Shown here: positions 34,105 to 45,262 of the stretch, piece after piece | How positions within the stretch are numbered: the stretch's first letter is position 1 | Layout: every line of letters starts with the position of its first letter | DNA from: Boesenbergia rotunda | Taxonomy: Eukaryota; Streptophyta; Magnoliopsida; Zingiberales; Zingiberaceae | Length of the DNA stretch: 64,000 bases | Assembly: GCA_024364735.1 (NCBI GenBank) | Contig: JAGFNQ010005263.1 | Span: 121,872-185,871, forward strand | Direction of reading: 5' to 3' | Position numbers and translations under genes: made by a program | The notes under the pieces: model-generated | Databases searched by the model: none | What the model was told of the DNA's origin: nothing | What the model saw: only the letters and a program-made list of their open reading frames with translations

Positions 34105-34320
34105 TACATACATGCATTCTTTTCTTTTCTTTCTTTCTTTCATATAGCACATGCATTCCTTTCTTTCCTTCTTTCTTTCATATTGCATGTACTATAGACA
34201 TTCAATCATTCATAATCATAAGCATACTTTCATATATAGAACATGCATTCTTTCTTTTTCTTTCTTTCTTTCATATTGTATGTACTATAGGCATTCAATC
34301 ATTCATAAACATAGGCATAC
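34105..34320. repeat. duplicated ctttctttctttcatatt unit
   Basis: Three pyrimidine blocks (ctttctttctttcatat) are separated by copies of gcatgtactatagacattcaatcattcataa-type sequence, giving a tandem unit of about 95-110 bp. Confidence 0.65.
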
Positions 34321-34499
34321 TTTCATGGCATAATCATTAGCATAAATAGCAAGACATGGAAGGACCTTTCTTTTAACACATGTAAGTGAAGCAACCATCA
34401 TGCTAGTTTCATCAATACATCATACATATAACATGCTTGTCTTAATCAAGGCAATATGTTAGTTTAATCTTTCTTTTCTCATCCTAATACATGCTGGCC

Positions 34500-35190
34500 G
34501 AAACTTCATAGAAAGGATATCATAGCATCAAACTCACATAACATTGGAATAAAGACATACATTACATAAGAGGTCATTTACAAGTACACTGGTAGTCTAG
34601 ACTTCACTAAACCCTAGTTTAGGTGCATAAATTGTACTTGAACTTATTCTTAGCCTTTATTCTAGTAATTGGACAAAATTCACAGCATGGATAACATAGT
34701 ATAAAAGTCATATAATCTTGGAAATAAAAACATACGTTACACATGGAATCATATACAAGCACAAGGGTAGTCTAGACTTCATTGAACACTAGTTTAGGTG
34801 CATGTTTTGTGCTAGAGCTTATTTTTAACCCTTATCCCAGTATTTGTCCGAAATTCACAGATAGATAACATGGCATGAAAGTTCATATAACATGTAAACA
34901 AAAACATATTTTACCATTAAGGTCATATACAAGCATAAAGGTAGTCTAGACTTCATTAAACACTAGTTTAGGGGCATGCTTTGTACTCGAGCCTATTCTT
35001 AACCCTTATTCTTGTAATTTGTCGAAACTCACAGTAGGGATTTCATTGCATAATCATTCATATAACATGGGAATAAAAGCATATTTTTCATAAGAATTCA
35101 TTCACAAGTGCAAAAGTAGTTTGTACTTCACCAAACACTAGTCTAGGTGTATGATCTAGAGGTCTACTTGGATTATCATGCATATGGGTA
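34500..35190. repeat. four tandem ~174-bp repeats in C
   Basis: Units carry ggtagtctagacttcactaa, cactagtttaggtgcat and tcataacatggaataaaaac-like words. The gtagtctagac anchor recurs at about 34591, 34766, 34940 and 35115, giving periods of 174-175 bp. Confidence 0.8.
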
Positions 35191-36399
35191 CATGTAACAT
35201 TTTTCTAAACATCAATAAATAGAATGAAGCATGAGTTTAGGCTCAAACAACTTAGATAAGGTACTGACCCTAAGGTATAAATTATTTCCATCATGAAATA
35301 AAACACCCAATCACATGCATATCACTTGATTTAACTATAACTTCATGAAGGTCTATAAAAATCTGTTTTAAGGAATAATTTAAGATCCCTTGGCCGAATG
35401 TTACAGGGGTCCCTTAGCATAGATCCCACAAAATTTCTTGGCCTAAAATATTTATATAGCAAGGAAACAATCATTAGAACAATAGCCTACTTCATGCATC
35501 AACATTTATCCATTTCATGACTTGGCCGAATTCTTCCAAGTTCTTTACATCATGGAGGGCATTCAAACACCATGTATCCATCATATATTCATTACAAAAA
35601 GGTATTAACAATTTCATGAACTCTTCCTTTAAGTTTTTGGACATAGAAAAGGGGGTACCACTTTATGGCCGAAACTTCCCTCAAGGTTTTCTTCCATTTT
35701 CTTTCACCCAACATCACAAGCAAACATAAAAATCATAAAAACACATAAAAAAGCCATTATGTTGTAGGTGAGAGAGTCTTACCACTTGTGCTTATGTTCC
35801 CAAAAGTTCTCCAAATTTTGGAGAAGAAAAGACCTCTTAAACTCTAGCACTCCTCTTGTTCTTCTCTTCTTTTGGTCCGGTTTTCTCTAGGAGGTGAAGG
35901 ACTTGAAAATGGTAGCAATGGGACCAAGGATTTCGGTGAGGAAGAGGAGGAAGGAGAAGAGTTTGGTGGAGAGAAAGGGGGGGGGGGGGTTCTTGGTCGA
36001 AATGCCTTAGGCATTTCCTCTTCTTCATGGCCTTTTATGGTGAGTAAAGAGGCAAGCACCTCTTTAATGGTGTCTCTTCAATTTTTTTTGTGTCTCTTCA
36101 TCTTCTTTCCAACTTATCTACAATTTCCCATCCTCTTCTAATAGCACTCCCTTGCTAGGTGAATTGGTTATGTAGCGACCCGCCTTCTCCTGCCTTAGAC
36201 GGATCGTTACTTTTGTCTACTTCTCGACTCTAATGCACGACTAAAAATGCGGAAATCTTTTTTTTTTCTTTTTAATCTATTTAAGAATGATATTCTAACT
36301 TAAATAGTCATGCATGATACCATGTCACACTTTCTTTCTCAAAAACTCGTAAGAAAATACTTATTGAAACTTGCCTCGCCCAACTCAGCATACGGGTAT

Positions 36400-36428
36400 C
36401 AGTCGACTGATACTGTACCAGTCGACTG
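36400..36428. repeat. two CAGTCGACTG palindromes in D 3' LTR
   Basis: Perfect 10-bp palindromes lie at 36400-36409 and 36419-36428. The first extends to the 16-bp palindrome TATCAGTCGACTGATA. The other D LTR has six copies. Confidence 0.85.
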
Positions 36429-38150
36429 ATAAGTCTGAAACCTATTTTTCAGATTCGAAGCCTTGTTTCAAAACTCCACCAAACCTATACTTTCGAGCCA
36501 TATAAAATCATGACACCATTTCTATACTCTATACCAGTTTTCTAAACAATTTAGCCCATCAAAACGAATCCATAAACTTGAAATTAGGACTTTTGCGGAA
36601 TTTAGCAAGTTATGAAAAATCTACATAGACTTTAAGCTAGAGTTTGTACCAAACTTAACTTCTAACCATTGAAACTCATCACACAAAATTCTGAAACATC
36701 CCTAAGGCATTATCAAATGAGAAAGCAACTTTTCTAAACATACTTAAGCAATGAAAACTGGATTCAAAGGGAAAATTTATACTATCTTGGCACATGCATC
36801 TATTTCTCTAACAAAGTATCAATATTTCAAACTACTCACACTTCTACTCATCCAATGCAATCATAAGGATATGTATGCTAAATGAAATGACATGGAATCT
36901 TTACTCTAAGAAATTGAGCATGTAAAACTATCCAAAGCTTAAATGTTCGCAAAACTCCATAAAGTAAGAACTTGAAATTTGAATAAACTAAAACATTGTA
37001 ATTCAAATAACTAAATTGTCTCGTCTCAAGGATCTCTCCAAAATCAGCCACCACACACACTTTACTCAGCACCGCCTCGTCGCCTTCCTTCAAAATTGCT
37101 TGCCTTTACCTTTATCTGCAGTAAGAGGAAATGCAACTAGTAAGCAAAAAGCTTAGTAAGTACTATCTAGCTCACAAAATCTCGAAATGTGCAAACATGC
37201 TTCTTGATCAATATGAAAATCATATGAGATACTTATATGCTTGAAAGAAACTAAGAACATGTATAACTCAAAACATGCATACTCAAGCATTAATAAATCT
37301 CAATTTACTTTTCTTGGCTCAACTTGAAACTTTAGCTATTCTTTAACTTTTTGAAAACTCTTTAAACTTTAGAAACTTTGCTAAAGCATATACTTGAAAA
37401 TAATAATCACTTGGATCCACTGAAGACGTAAGTACCATCTCATGCGCGTTCCCTAAAAGGTTGGGGTAGCGAGCCACCAATCCTAATAGAGCAGACCTTG
37501 GTCTACCAGGGCCAAGACCTTGGAATTGGACACCTGGATTTCTTTAACGACGCCCTTGGACGCCGGGTACTGGCCTTAGAAAAATAAAATAGCTTTTCTT
37601 TCTTTTCTTTCTGATCTGTAAATGCCTTGGCATTTTCTCGAGCACCTTGCGTGCTAAAATCCCTAAGTCTTGACTTTTGGGGATTTCTTAAGGCCTTGGC
37701 CTTTTCTTTTCTTATCTTTATCTTCTCTTTTCTTTTCTCATAGGTTTTCTTGGACCCTAATCTCATATAGGGCACTCAATAAAATATGTAAGCATATAAT
37801 AAACTAAGATCACATGCAAAAATCTTAACAAGAAGTAAATATCTCTTTTAAAAACTTTTAAGGGAAATTCTTGCGGAAAAACCGCCTCTTACTGCAGGTG
37901 AGCAGTACTTACATTGATATCTTGGACTTACAACCAAGATTCACGTCTAGAGCTCGGGAGAAACTTGAGATCTCGGAGAATTTTTCGCGCCTACGCGTTC
38001 CTCTCGTCGCGGGGATCCCGAATATATGAATATCTCTTGGAGAAGAGCTTTGGCCGGCCCCCTAGAGCTTGGTGTAGTTTTGCCCAGAAGAGGAGAGGTC
38101 GCCGTGAGGGTTTGGAGAGGAGAGAAAATAAAACTTCTCTCTTTAATTAA

Positions 38151-38159
38151 CTATTTATA
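38151..38159 (-). promoter_or_regulatory. TATA box of D 3' LTR
   Basis: The complement reads TATAAATAG; the 5' LTR has the same at 45129-45137. Confidence 0.55.
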
Positions 38160-38229
38160 CTTATGGGGCGGATTAACCTAACTACACCTTAAATATAGGT
38201 CTCTCCATCCTTTGCTGTGCTTGATACCC

Positions 38230-38284
38230 TAGCCCAGCTGGTCGCGCGCGCTCTTGGTCTCGCGGTGGTCGCGGGTTCGAACTC
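38230..38284 (+). other. antisense tRNA-like A/B-box module in D 3' LTR
   Basis: TAGCCCAGCTGG (38230-38241) is a perfect Pol III A-box (TRGCNNAGYNGG). GGTTCGAACTC (38274-38284) is one base off the B-box. The module reads against the LTR's own direction and lies between the LTR start and the TATA box, as in E. Confidence 0.55.
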
Positions 38285-38472
38285 CGGCTGCCCTTAAGTG
38301 GTTTTTCCATTTTTTTCTTTTTATTTTTTATTTTTTTAAAATACTAAACGGACTCGGAAAATTCCATAAAAATATTCTAAAAATTTCTAAAAATATCTAG
38401 AATATTTGTAAAACATTTCTAACTACTTTCAAGGACTTTATGAACTAAAAATGGGAATTTTGGGGCGTTACA

Positions 38473-38485
38473 ATCCCCCATACCT
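38473..38485 (-). promoter_or_regulatory. polypurine tract of D
   Basis: The minus strand reads AAGGTATGGGGGAT directly before the LTR start TGTAACGCCCC. Confidence 0.7.
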
Positions 38486-38507
38486 TATGAAAAGTTCATC
38501 CTCGAAC

Positions 38508-41237
38508 TTAGAATAATTCTGGATATCTCTCTCTCATGCTGTCCTCACGTTCCCAAGTAGCCTCTTCATGCTTTTGATTCTGCCAGATGACCTTCACTAG
38601 TGGCACTTCTTTGTTTCTTAATCTCTTAACTGCTTTGTCCACTATCTGTGTCGGTCTGCTCTCATAACTAAGATCTTCTTGGATCTGTACTGACTGAGGC
38701 TGAATCACTTGGCTAGGGTCGTGAATACACTTCTTCAGCATAGAGACATGAAAGGTACTGTGGATAGCTGACATATCCTCTGGTAAGTCCAGCTCATATG
38801 CTACCTTACCAACCCTCTTTATGATCTTGTAGGGTCCTATGTAGCGAGGACTTAGCTTACCCTTTTTACCAAATCTCATCACTCCCTTCATAGGAGCGAC
38901 CTTGAGAAATACTGAATCTCCAACTTGGAATTCAAGTGGCCTACAGCGTGTGTCAGCATAACTTTTCTGTCTACTCTGGGCAGTCTCAATCCTCTGGCGG
39001 ATCGTCTGGATAGCCTGAGTGGTCTCATCTATAAGCTCAGTCTGGCTGTCTAGTCCTGACTCCATCTCTTTCTTCTCACCGGCTTCTTGCCAACATATGG
39101 GTGATCTACATTTTCTGCCATACAATGCCTCATAAGGTGCCATCCCGATGGTGGCCTGATAGCTATTGTTGTAGGCAAACTCAGCTAAGCACAGATATTT
39201 GCACCAACTACCCTTAAAGTCCAACGCACAAGCCCTTAGCATGTCTTCTAAAATCTGGTTTACTCTCTCTGTTTGTCCATCTGTCTGGGGATGGAAAGCT
39301 GTGCTGAACTGGAGTCTGGTGCCTAGGGCGTCCTGAACACACCTCCAAAAATGGGAGATGAACCGCCCATCTCTGTCAGAAACGATCGACTTCGGAACTC
39401 CGTGAAGCCTGATTACTTCTTTCACATATAGCTGTGCTAACTGCTCTACCGAATGCGATAACTTGATGGCTAGGAAGTGGGCAGACTTGGTCAATCTATC
39501 CACTATCACCCATATTGCATCGTGTCCATGGGTGGTCCTTGGGAGGCCTGTGATAAAATCCATGGATATTTCTTCCCATTTCCACTCTGGAATGGGAAGT
39601 GGCTGTAGAACTCCTCCTGGTCTCTGGTGTTCTGCTTTGACTCTCTGGCAGGTCAAGCAGGTACTGATATATCTGGCCACGTCTCGCTTGAGTCCAGACC
39701 ACCAGAACCTTTTCTTTAAATCTTGGTACATCTTGGTAGAACCAGGATGCATAGAGTACGGGGTACTGTGGGCTTCTTCTAAAATATTCTTTCTTAGTTC
39801 CTCATCATTGGGGACGCAAAGGCGGTCTCCAAGATAGAGGATGCCACTATCTGATACTCGAAACTCTGAATTTTCTGCCTCTTGGATCTCCTGCTTGATC
39901 TTCTGGATCTCTGGGTCTTGATCTTGCTTTTCTTGTATATCTTTAAGCAGGGTTGACTCTAGGGTCAATGCAGAAAATTGCCCAACTATTACTTCGACTC
40001 CAAAATCCTTTATTTCTTTCTGAAGCGGTGGAGATAGTGATGATAGGGACATCAGTGCTGCACAGGATTTCCTGCTCAGTGCATCTGCCACTTTATTAGC
40101 TTTACCTGGGTGGTAGAGGATTTCACAATCATAATCTTTGACCAACTCTAGCCACCTGCGCTGCCTCATATTCAGGTCCTTCTGAGTGAAGAAGTACTTC
40201 AAACTTTGATGGTCTATGAAGATTCTGCACTGCACTCCATACAGGTAGTGTCTCCAGAGCTTCAGTGCAAAAACCACAGCTGCTAGCTCAAGGTCGTGGG
40301 TAGGGTAATTCTTCTCATAGTCCTTGAGCTGTCTGGAGGCATATGCTATTACTTTACCGTCTTGCATGAGGACAGCTCCAAGGCCCATCTTGGATGCATC
40401 ACCGTAGATGTCAAAGGCCTTGTCACTCTCTGGAACCGTCAGGATGGGAGCACTGGTCAGTCTCTTCTTCAGCTCTAGAAAACTGTGCTCGCATTTATCT
40501 GACCATTCAAACTTCTTGTTCTTTCTGGTCAAGGCTGTGAGTGGAGAGGCTATTCTGGAAAAGTCCTCCACAAATTTTCTGTAATATCCTGCCAGGCCTA
40601 AGAAGCTTCTGATTTCACTGGCATTCTTGGGTCTACACCAGTTGCTGACTGCTTCTATCTTGGCTGGATCAACTTGAATGTCTTCTTTGGATACAATGTG
40701 ACCTAGGAAGGTCACCTGATCTAGCCAAAACTCACACTTTGAGAATTTTCCATAGAGCTTCTCCTGCTGAAGGATCTGTAGCACTATCCTCAAGTGTGTA
40801 GCATGGTCCTCTGGAGTCTGTGAGTATATGAGAATATCGTCAATAAATACAATGACGAATTTATCGAGATATTCCCTGAAGATGTGGTTCATCAGCTCCA
40901 TAAAGACTGCTGGAGCATTGGTTACTCCAAAAGGCATCACTACAAATTCGTAGTGGCCGTATCTTGTCCTGAAGGCCGTTCTGGGGATGTCACTTTCCTT
41001 AACCTTTAGCTGATGATACCCAGAACACAGATCTATCTTTGAGAACACTGTAGCACCTCTCAACTGATCGAATAGGTCATCAATTCTGGGAAGAGGGTAC
41101 TGGTTCTTGATAGTTACCTTGTTTAAAGCTCTGTAGTCTATGCACAGACGCATAGACCCATCCTTCTTCTTGACGAAAAGTACAGGAGCTCCCCAGGGTG
41201 AATGACTCGGGCGAATGAAGCCCTTGTCTAGTAGCAC
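38508..41237 (-). CDS. gypsy Pol: RT, RNase H, integrase, chromo-like end (D)
   Basis: One uninterrupted 909-codon frame starts at the Met after a stop in the RT linker. RT shows LFVKKKDGSMRLCIDYRALN, KIDLCSGYHQL, VVMPFGVTNAPAVFM and the catalytic FIDDILIYS (residues about 15-190). RNase H has YGDASKMGLGAVL, DLELAAVVFAL and FIDHQSLKYF (about 285-370). Integrase has an HHCC domain, SMDFITGLP, SDRDGRF and VNQILEDML (about 480-700). The C-terminus has GPYKIIKRVGKVAYEL and a chromo-like end EEATWEREDSMRERYPELF. These convert element RNA to DNA and insert it into chromatin. It is Tekay/Del-like Ty3/gypsy. The natural polyprotein would begin far upstream, where gag and protease are broken, so it is probably not expressed as such. 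Confidence 0.85.
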   Translation of the reverse strand: MLLDKGFIRPSHSPWGAPVLFVKKKDGSMRLCIDYRALNKVTIKNQYPLPRIDDLFDQLRGATVFSKIDLCSGYHQLKVKESDIPRTAFRTRYGHYEFVVMPFGVTNAPAVFMELMNHIFREYLDKFVIVFIDDILIYSQTPEDHATHLRIVLQILQQEKLYGKFSKCEFWLDQVTFLGHIVSKEDIQVDPAKIEAVSNWCRPKNASEIRSFLGLAGYYRKFVEDFSRIASPLTALTRKNKKFEWSDKCEHSFLELKKRLTSAPILTVPESDKAFDIYGDASKMGLGAVLMQDGKVIAYASRQLKDYEKNYPTHDLELAAVVFALKLWRHYLYGVQCRIFIDHQSLKYFFTQKDLNMRQRRWLELVKDYDCEILYHPGKANKVADALSRKSCAALMSLSSLSPPLQKEIKDFGVEVIVGQFSALTLESTLLKDIQEKQDQDPEIQKIKQEIQEAENSEFRVSDSGILYLGDRLCVPNDEELRKNILEEAHSTPYSMHPGSTKMYQDLKKRFWWSGLKRDVARYISTCLTCQRVKAEHQRPGGVLQPLPIPEWKWEEISMDFITGLPRTTHGHDAIWVIVDRLTKSAHFLAIKLSHSVEQLAQLYVKEVIRLHGVPKSIVSDRDGRFISHFWRCVQDALGTRLQFSTAFHPQTDGQTERVNQILEDMLRACALDFKGSWCKYLCLAEFAYNNSYQATIGMAPYEALYGRKCRSPICWQEAGEKKEMESGLDSQTELIDETTQAIQTIRQRIETAQSRQKSYADTRCRPLEFQVGDSVFLKVAPMKGVMRFGKKGKLSPRYIGPYKIIKRVGKVAYELDLPEDMSAIHSTFHVSMLKKCIHDPSQVIQPQSVQIQEDLSYESRPTQIVDKAVKRLRNKEVPLVKVIWQNQKHEEATWEREDSMRERYPELF

Positions 41238-41790
41238 CTGGAGTTACTCTTGTAATTCTTTCAGCTCTGCAGGAGACATACGATATGGGGCATTTGAGAC
41301 CGGACCGGTACCTGGCACCAGCTCAATCTCAAATTCCACCTCCCTGTTGGGCGGTAGTCCAGGTAGTTCTTCTGGGAACACTTCTGGATATTCGCAGACT
41401 ACCCGTACATCCTCCTGCTTGAGTTCTTTCTTTACTTCTGAGTCCACTATGTGTGCAAGAAAACCAGCACACCCTTGCTCTAGCATCTGGTGGGCTGCCA
41501 AGGCTGAGAGGAATTTCTGAGTCTTCCTCTTTGGGGCTCCTTGGAACTCGAATGGTGGTTCTCCTTCTGGACTGAAAACCACCTTCCTTCTACGGCAGTC
41601 CACTGAAGCGCTGTACTTACTGAAGAAATCCATCCCTAACATGACATCATAATCCTTCATCTCAAGGACTATCCAGTCACTATAGAGCTCTCGGTTGGAA
41701 ATCCAGATTGGTACTGCCCTTAGCCTCTGAGTAGAGGCCATTTCTTCCCCTGACGGTAAGGTTGTTAAGAACTTCATCGTTCAACCTTTC
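41238..41790 (-). pseudogene. protease C-terminal part and RT linker of D
   Basis: It begins near FLTTLPSGEEMASTQRLRAVP and continues DYDVMLGMDFFSKYSASVDC, the C-terminal half of the retroviral-type aspartic protease fold. The linker YPEVFPEELPGLPPNREVEF and SPAELKELQE come next. The catalytic DSG half is missing, and the piece joins directly to capsid sequence, so an internal deletion took out the knuckle and active site. The TAA at 41244-41246 interrupts the linker and separates it from the large RT frame, 3 bp before its first Met. The TAA fits a CAA codon changed by one transition. Confidence 0.8.
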
Positions 41791-42590
41791 TGGTGGCCTT
41801 TATACTGTTTAAGTAGTGCTCAGTGATCAAAGCACCACGTATTAGTTCTTCGGCGGTTTGTGGCCTCTTAACACTGCTAGCCCTCTTTAACGCTATCTCA
41901 GGCCTTAACATCTTGAGCGTTAGCCTAACCATCTCTTTTTTTTTTCTGTGCTAACTAGCTCTGGGCATAGATGAGCTAACCGCTTAAACATCTTCACTGC
42001 TTCATCCACGGATAGTTCTCCTTGTCTGAACTCCGGGAATTCATCATAATGCTTGTTGGTTACTTGCATGTGAAAGTACTCTTCGAAGAACTCAGTCTCG
42101 AAGTCGGCCCATGTCATCTGGCTGACATTTCTGTTGGCCTTGACTCTCTTCCACTATATTTTAGCATCTCCCGTAAGGCAGAAAGATGCACACTTTATCT
42201 TCTCTACCTCATGCCAGTCCAGTAGCCCTACTATTCTTTCCAACGTTTTGAACCATGCTTAAGCATCCCATGGTTTACTTGTGCCTGGGAAGTTCCCTGG
42301 CTTCAGTTTCTCCTACTGAATGAGGTACGCTTCTTGCCTTACTCCCCTCGCCGAACTACAGATGTAATCGATGGGTCTTCGATCACAACTGGTGCCACTA
42401 CATTCGCCACCGGCGAGGTAATAATAACGACCTGCTGGTTAGCCATCCTAGTGGTAATAACTTGCTGTTGTTCTGCTAACTGTCTCTGTAACTGAGCCAC
42501 CACGTCTAAGAGATTTGGTGGGGGTACTGACTCTGTTGCCTCTTGCCCTCTAGGAGCTTGCTCCTCGTTTTGGGCCTTTCTAGGACGTCC
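41791..42590 (-). pseudogene. gypsy Gag of D, broken
   Basis: From 42590 downwards it reads GRPRKAQNEEQAPRGQEATE, a Gln-rich coil (VVAQLQRQLAEQQQ), then capsid core words FKTLERIVGLLDW, CASFCLTGDAKI, MTWADFETEFFEEY and FRQGELSVDEAVKMF. The Met at the start is lost. In-frame stops occur near 42260 (between DA and AWF) and 42155 (between KI and WKR). A homopolymer near 41936-41946 shifts the frame. There is no CCHC knuckle. It is homologous to 19071-19556 in E. Confidence 0.75.
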
Positions 42591-42597
42591 TCAAATG

Positions 42598-43019
42598 TAT
42601 AACTTAACACTTAATGGTAATGTTCCCAAACTTGCTTTAGGATATAACAAGACCTTGGTCTTGATTCTTATCTCATTTCTTAGTCCTAGAACTCGTTCTA
42701 GGGCTTAGTAAGACCTTGGTCTTACTCAAAACTTTTATCAAGCACCTTGCGTGCCATAATCCCAAAACTTACTTTTGGGCAAATCAAGTAAGTACTTAAG
42801 CATTTCTCTAATACCCATTCTAGGGATTAAACATGATTCCGTGATACTAAGGTATTAAACATGCTTCCTTGTTCTATGCACATATGAGTAAGTACTTAAG
42901 CATTTCTCTGTACTGCAATTAAATAAAGGAGCAATAGAAAAACTGAAACTTAAAGCTTTCTTACTTGAAGACGGCAAGGTTGATGCTGATGTGTGTGTGA
43001 TGCTGGAGAATGGGAACTG
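42598..43019 (-). other. untranslated leader of D
   Basis: Leader between primer site and gag. It has repeated taagaccttggtcttg/cctagaactcgttctaggg words, which are short inverted repeats, and two tgagtaagtacttaagcatttctct copies. No gene is seen. Confidence 0.5.
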
Positions 43020-43030
43020 CTCTGATACCA
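43020..43030 (-). promoter_or_regulatory. primer binding site of D
   Basis: The complement reads TGGTATCAGAG, continuing CAG, 2 nt from the LTR edge at 43033. Confidence 0.85.
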
Positions 43031-43227
43031 CCTGTAGCGACCTGCCTTCTCTACCTTAGACGGATCGTTACTTTATCTACTTCTTGACTCTAATGCACGA
43101 CTAGAAATGCGGAACTTCTCTTTTTTTTCTTTTTAAATCCATCTAGGGATGATATTCTAACTCTAATAGTCATGCATGATACAATGTCACACTTCTTTTC
43201 ATCTATAGGACTTTTTTGCAATGGTAC

Positions 43228-43379
43228 CAGTCGACTGCGATCTGACCAGTCGACTGGGATCGGCCACAGAAAGTTCCTGGGCGCGGCACCAGTCGACTGG
43301 CCTCTTGGCAGTCGACTGGTGTATCGGACAGAAGCTACTGTTCGATAGGTCAGTCGACTGGTTCTGAACCAGTCGACTG
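43228..43379. repeat. six CAGTCGACTG palindromes in D 5' LTR
   Basis: Exact copies start at 43228, 43247, 43290, 43309, 43351 and 43370. Most are flanked as CCAGTCGACTGG. Spacers differ in sequence, so this is not a simple tandem repeat. Confidence 0.9.
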
Positions 43380-45128
43380 GCACGCCTGAAAACTGAAAAT
43401 TCAGATTCGGAACTTAGTTTCAAAAGTCCACCAAACATGTAGTTTCAAGCCATAAAAGACACAACACCATTTCTATACTCTATACTAGTTTCCTAAACAT
43501 TTTAGCCAATCAAAACAACTTCATAAACTCGAAATTAGAACTTTTGTGGAAGTAAATAAGCTATTCAAGTTTATATGAACTTTAACCTTAGTGTTTGTAC
43601 CAATCTTGACTCCTATGCATTCATAACACCAAATACATGTTCTATAACCTTGCTAAAGCATTATGAAATGTGAATGCAACTTTTCTAAAACATATTTAAG
43701 CAATAAAAACTTGATTCAAAGGGGAACTAGTACTATCTTGGCACATGCATCAATATCTCCAACAAAGTATCAATATTTCAAACTACTCACACTTCTACTC
43801 ATCCAACGCAATCATAAGGATATGTATGCTAAATGAAATGTCATGGAATCTTTACTCTAAGAAATTGAGCATGTAATACTATCCAAAGCTTAATGTTCGC
43901 TAAACTCCATAAAGCAATAACTTGGAATTTGAATAAACTTAAACATTGTAATTCAAATAACTAAATTGTCTCGTCTCAAGGATCTCTCCAAAATCAGCCA
44001 CCACACACACGTCGCTCAGCACCGCCTCGTCGCCTTCCTTCAGAATTGCTTGCCTTTACCTTTATCTGCAGTAAGAGGAAATGCAACTAGTAAGCAAAAA
44101 TCTTAGTAAGTACTATCTAGCTCACAAAATCTCGAAATGTGCAAACATGCTTCTTGATCAACATGGAAATCATATGAGATACTTATATGCTTGAAAGAAA
44201 GCTAAGAACATGTATAACTCAAAACATGCATACTCAAGCATTAATAAATCTCAATTTACTTTTCTTGGCTCAACTTGAAACTTTAGCTATTCTTTAACTT
44301 TTTGAAAACTCTTTAACTTTAGAAACTTTGCTAAAGCATATACTTGAAAATAATAATCACTTCGATCCATTGAAGACGTAAGTACCATCTCATGCGCGTT
44401 CCCTAAAAGGTTGGGGTAGCGAGCCACCAATCCTAATAGAGCAGACCTTGGTCTACCAAGGCCAAGACCTTGGAATTGGACACCTGGATTTCTTTAACGA
44501 CGCCCTTGGACGCCGGGTACTGGCCTTAGAAAATAAAATAGCTTTTCTTTCTTTTCTTTCTTTTCTTTCTTATCTGTAAATGCCTTGGCATTTTCTCGAG
44601 CACCTTGCGTGCTAAAATCCCTAAGTCTTGACTTTTGGGGATTTCTTAAGGCCTTGGCCTTTTCTTTTCTTTTCTTTATCTTCTCTTTTCTTTTCTCATA
44701 GCTTTTCTTGGACCCTAATCTCATATAGGGCACTCAATAAAATATATAAACATATAATGAACTAAGATCACATGCAAAAATCTTAACAAGAAGTAAATAT
44801 CTCTTTTAAAAACTTTTAAGGGAAATTCTTGCGGAAAAACCGCCTCTTACTACAGGTGAGCAGTACTTACATTGATATCTTGGACTTACAACCAAGATTG
44901 ACGTCTAGGACTCGGGAGAAACTTGAGATCTCGGAGAATTCTTCGCGCCTACACGTTCTCCTAGTCGAGACGAATACAACGCTCCGCTTTCTTTGATCCC
45001 TCCTTGGCCGGCGCCCCTTGGAAGAGAGGAGAAGGGCTTGGGTGGGCGTGCGTGAGAGGGAGAGGCTGCTTCGCGCGGCTAGGGTGAGGAAGAGAAACCC
45101 AAAATTCTAATTTCCTCTCTTAACTTAT

Positions 45129-45137
45129 CTATTTATA
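45129..45137 (-). promoter_or_regulatory. TATA box of D 5' LTR
   Basis: The complement reads TATAAATAG, matching the 3' LTR. Confidence 0.55.
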
Positions 45138-45207
45138 CTTATGGGGCGGATCGACCTAACTACACCTTAAATATATTTCTCTCCACCCTTTGCTGTGCTT
45201 GATACCC

Positions 45208-45262
45208 TAGCCTGGCTGGTCGCGCGCTTGCCTGGTCTCCTGCTGGTCGCGGGTTCGAACCC
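45208..45262 (+). other. antisense tRNA-like A/B-box module in D 5' LTR
   Basis: GGTTCGAACCC (45252-45262) is a perfect B-box (GGTTCGANNCC) within a T-arm-like stem (CGGG/CCCG). TAGCCTGGCTGG (45208-45219) is an A-box with one mismatch. The boxes are 32 bp apart. It is antisense to the element. Confidence 0.55.

Larger units (their letters stand above)
33330..36170 (-). repeat. truncated gypsy-type LTR C
   Basis: The plus strand starts tgtaacgcccgcccc and reads like the complement of a Tekay-type LTR end. Interior words match the E LTR in antisense (ttggccgaaac, cccggctttgtaccca, agctaatcccgacc, and ataaccaattcacc near 36158). The part equivalent to the first ~380 bp of the E LTR is missing on the right, where D begins. 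It interrupts B's RNase H after ggcag. It contains a ctttctttctttcata microsatellite pair (34105-34320), four tandem ~174-bp repeats (34500-35190) and a 12-base G tract (35979-35990). No coding region is supported. Confidence 0.65.
36171..38472 (-). repeat. 3' LTR of Tekay-like gypsy D
   Basis: The 2302-bp LTR reads tgtagcgacccgcc on the plus-strand left and ggggcgttaca at the right, next to a PPT complement. Most of it is about as close as expected for a pair to 43033-45428, but two blocks differ strongly: the palindrome block (36390-36430 against 43208-43390) and the block around 37990-38130 against 44940-45110. It carries an antisense tRNA-like module (38230-38284) and a TATA box (38151-38159). 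Confidence 0.85.

Noticed and set aside
45208..45262. A functional tRNA gene
   Set aside because: A-box and B-box words are present, but no acceptor stem or anticodon arm could be drawn, and it recurs in LTRs of two families; kept only as a tRNA-like module.
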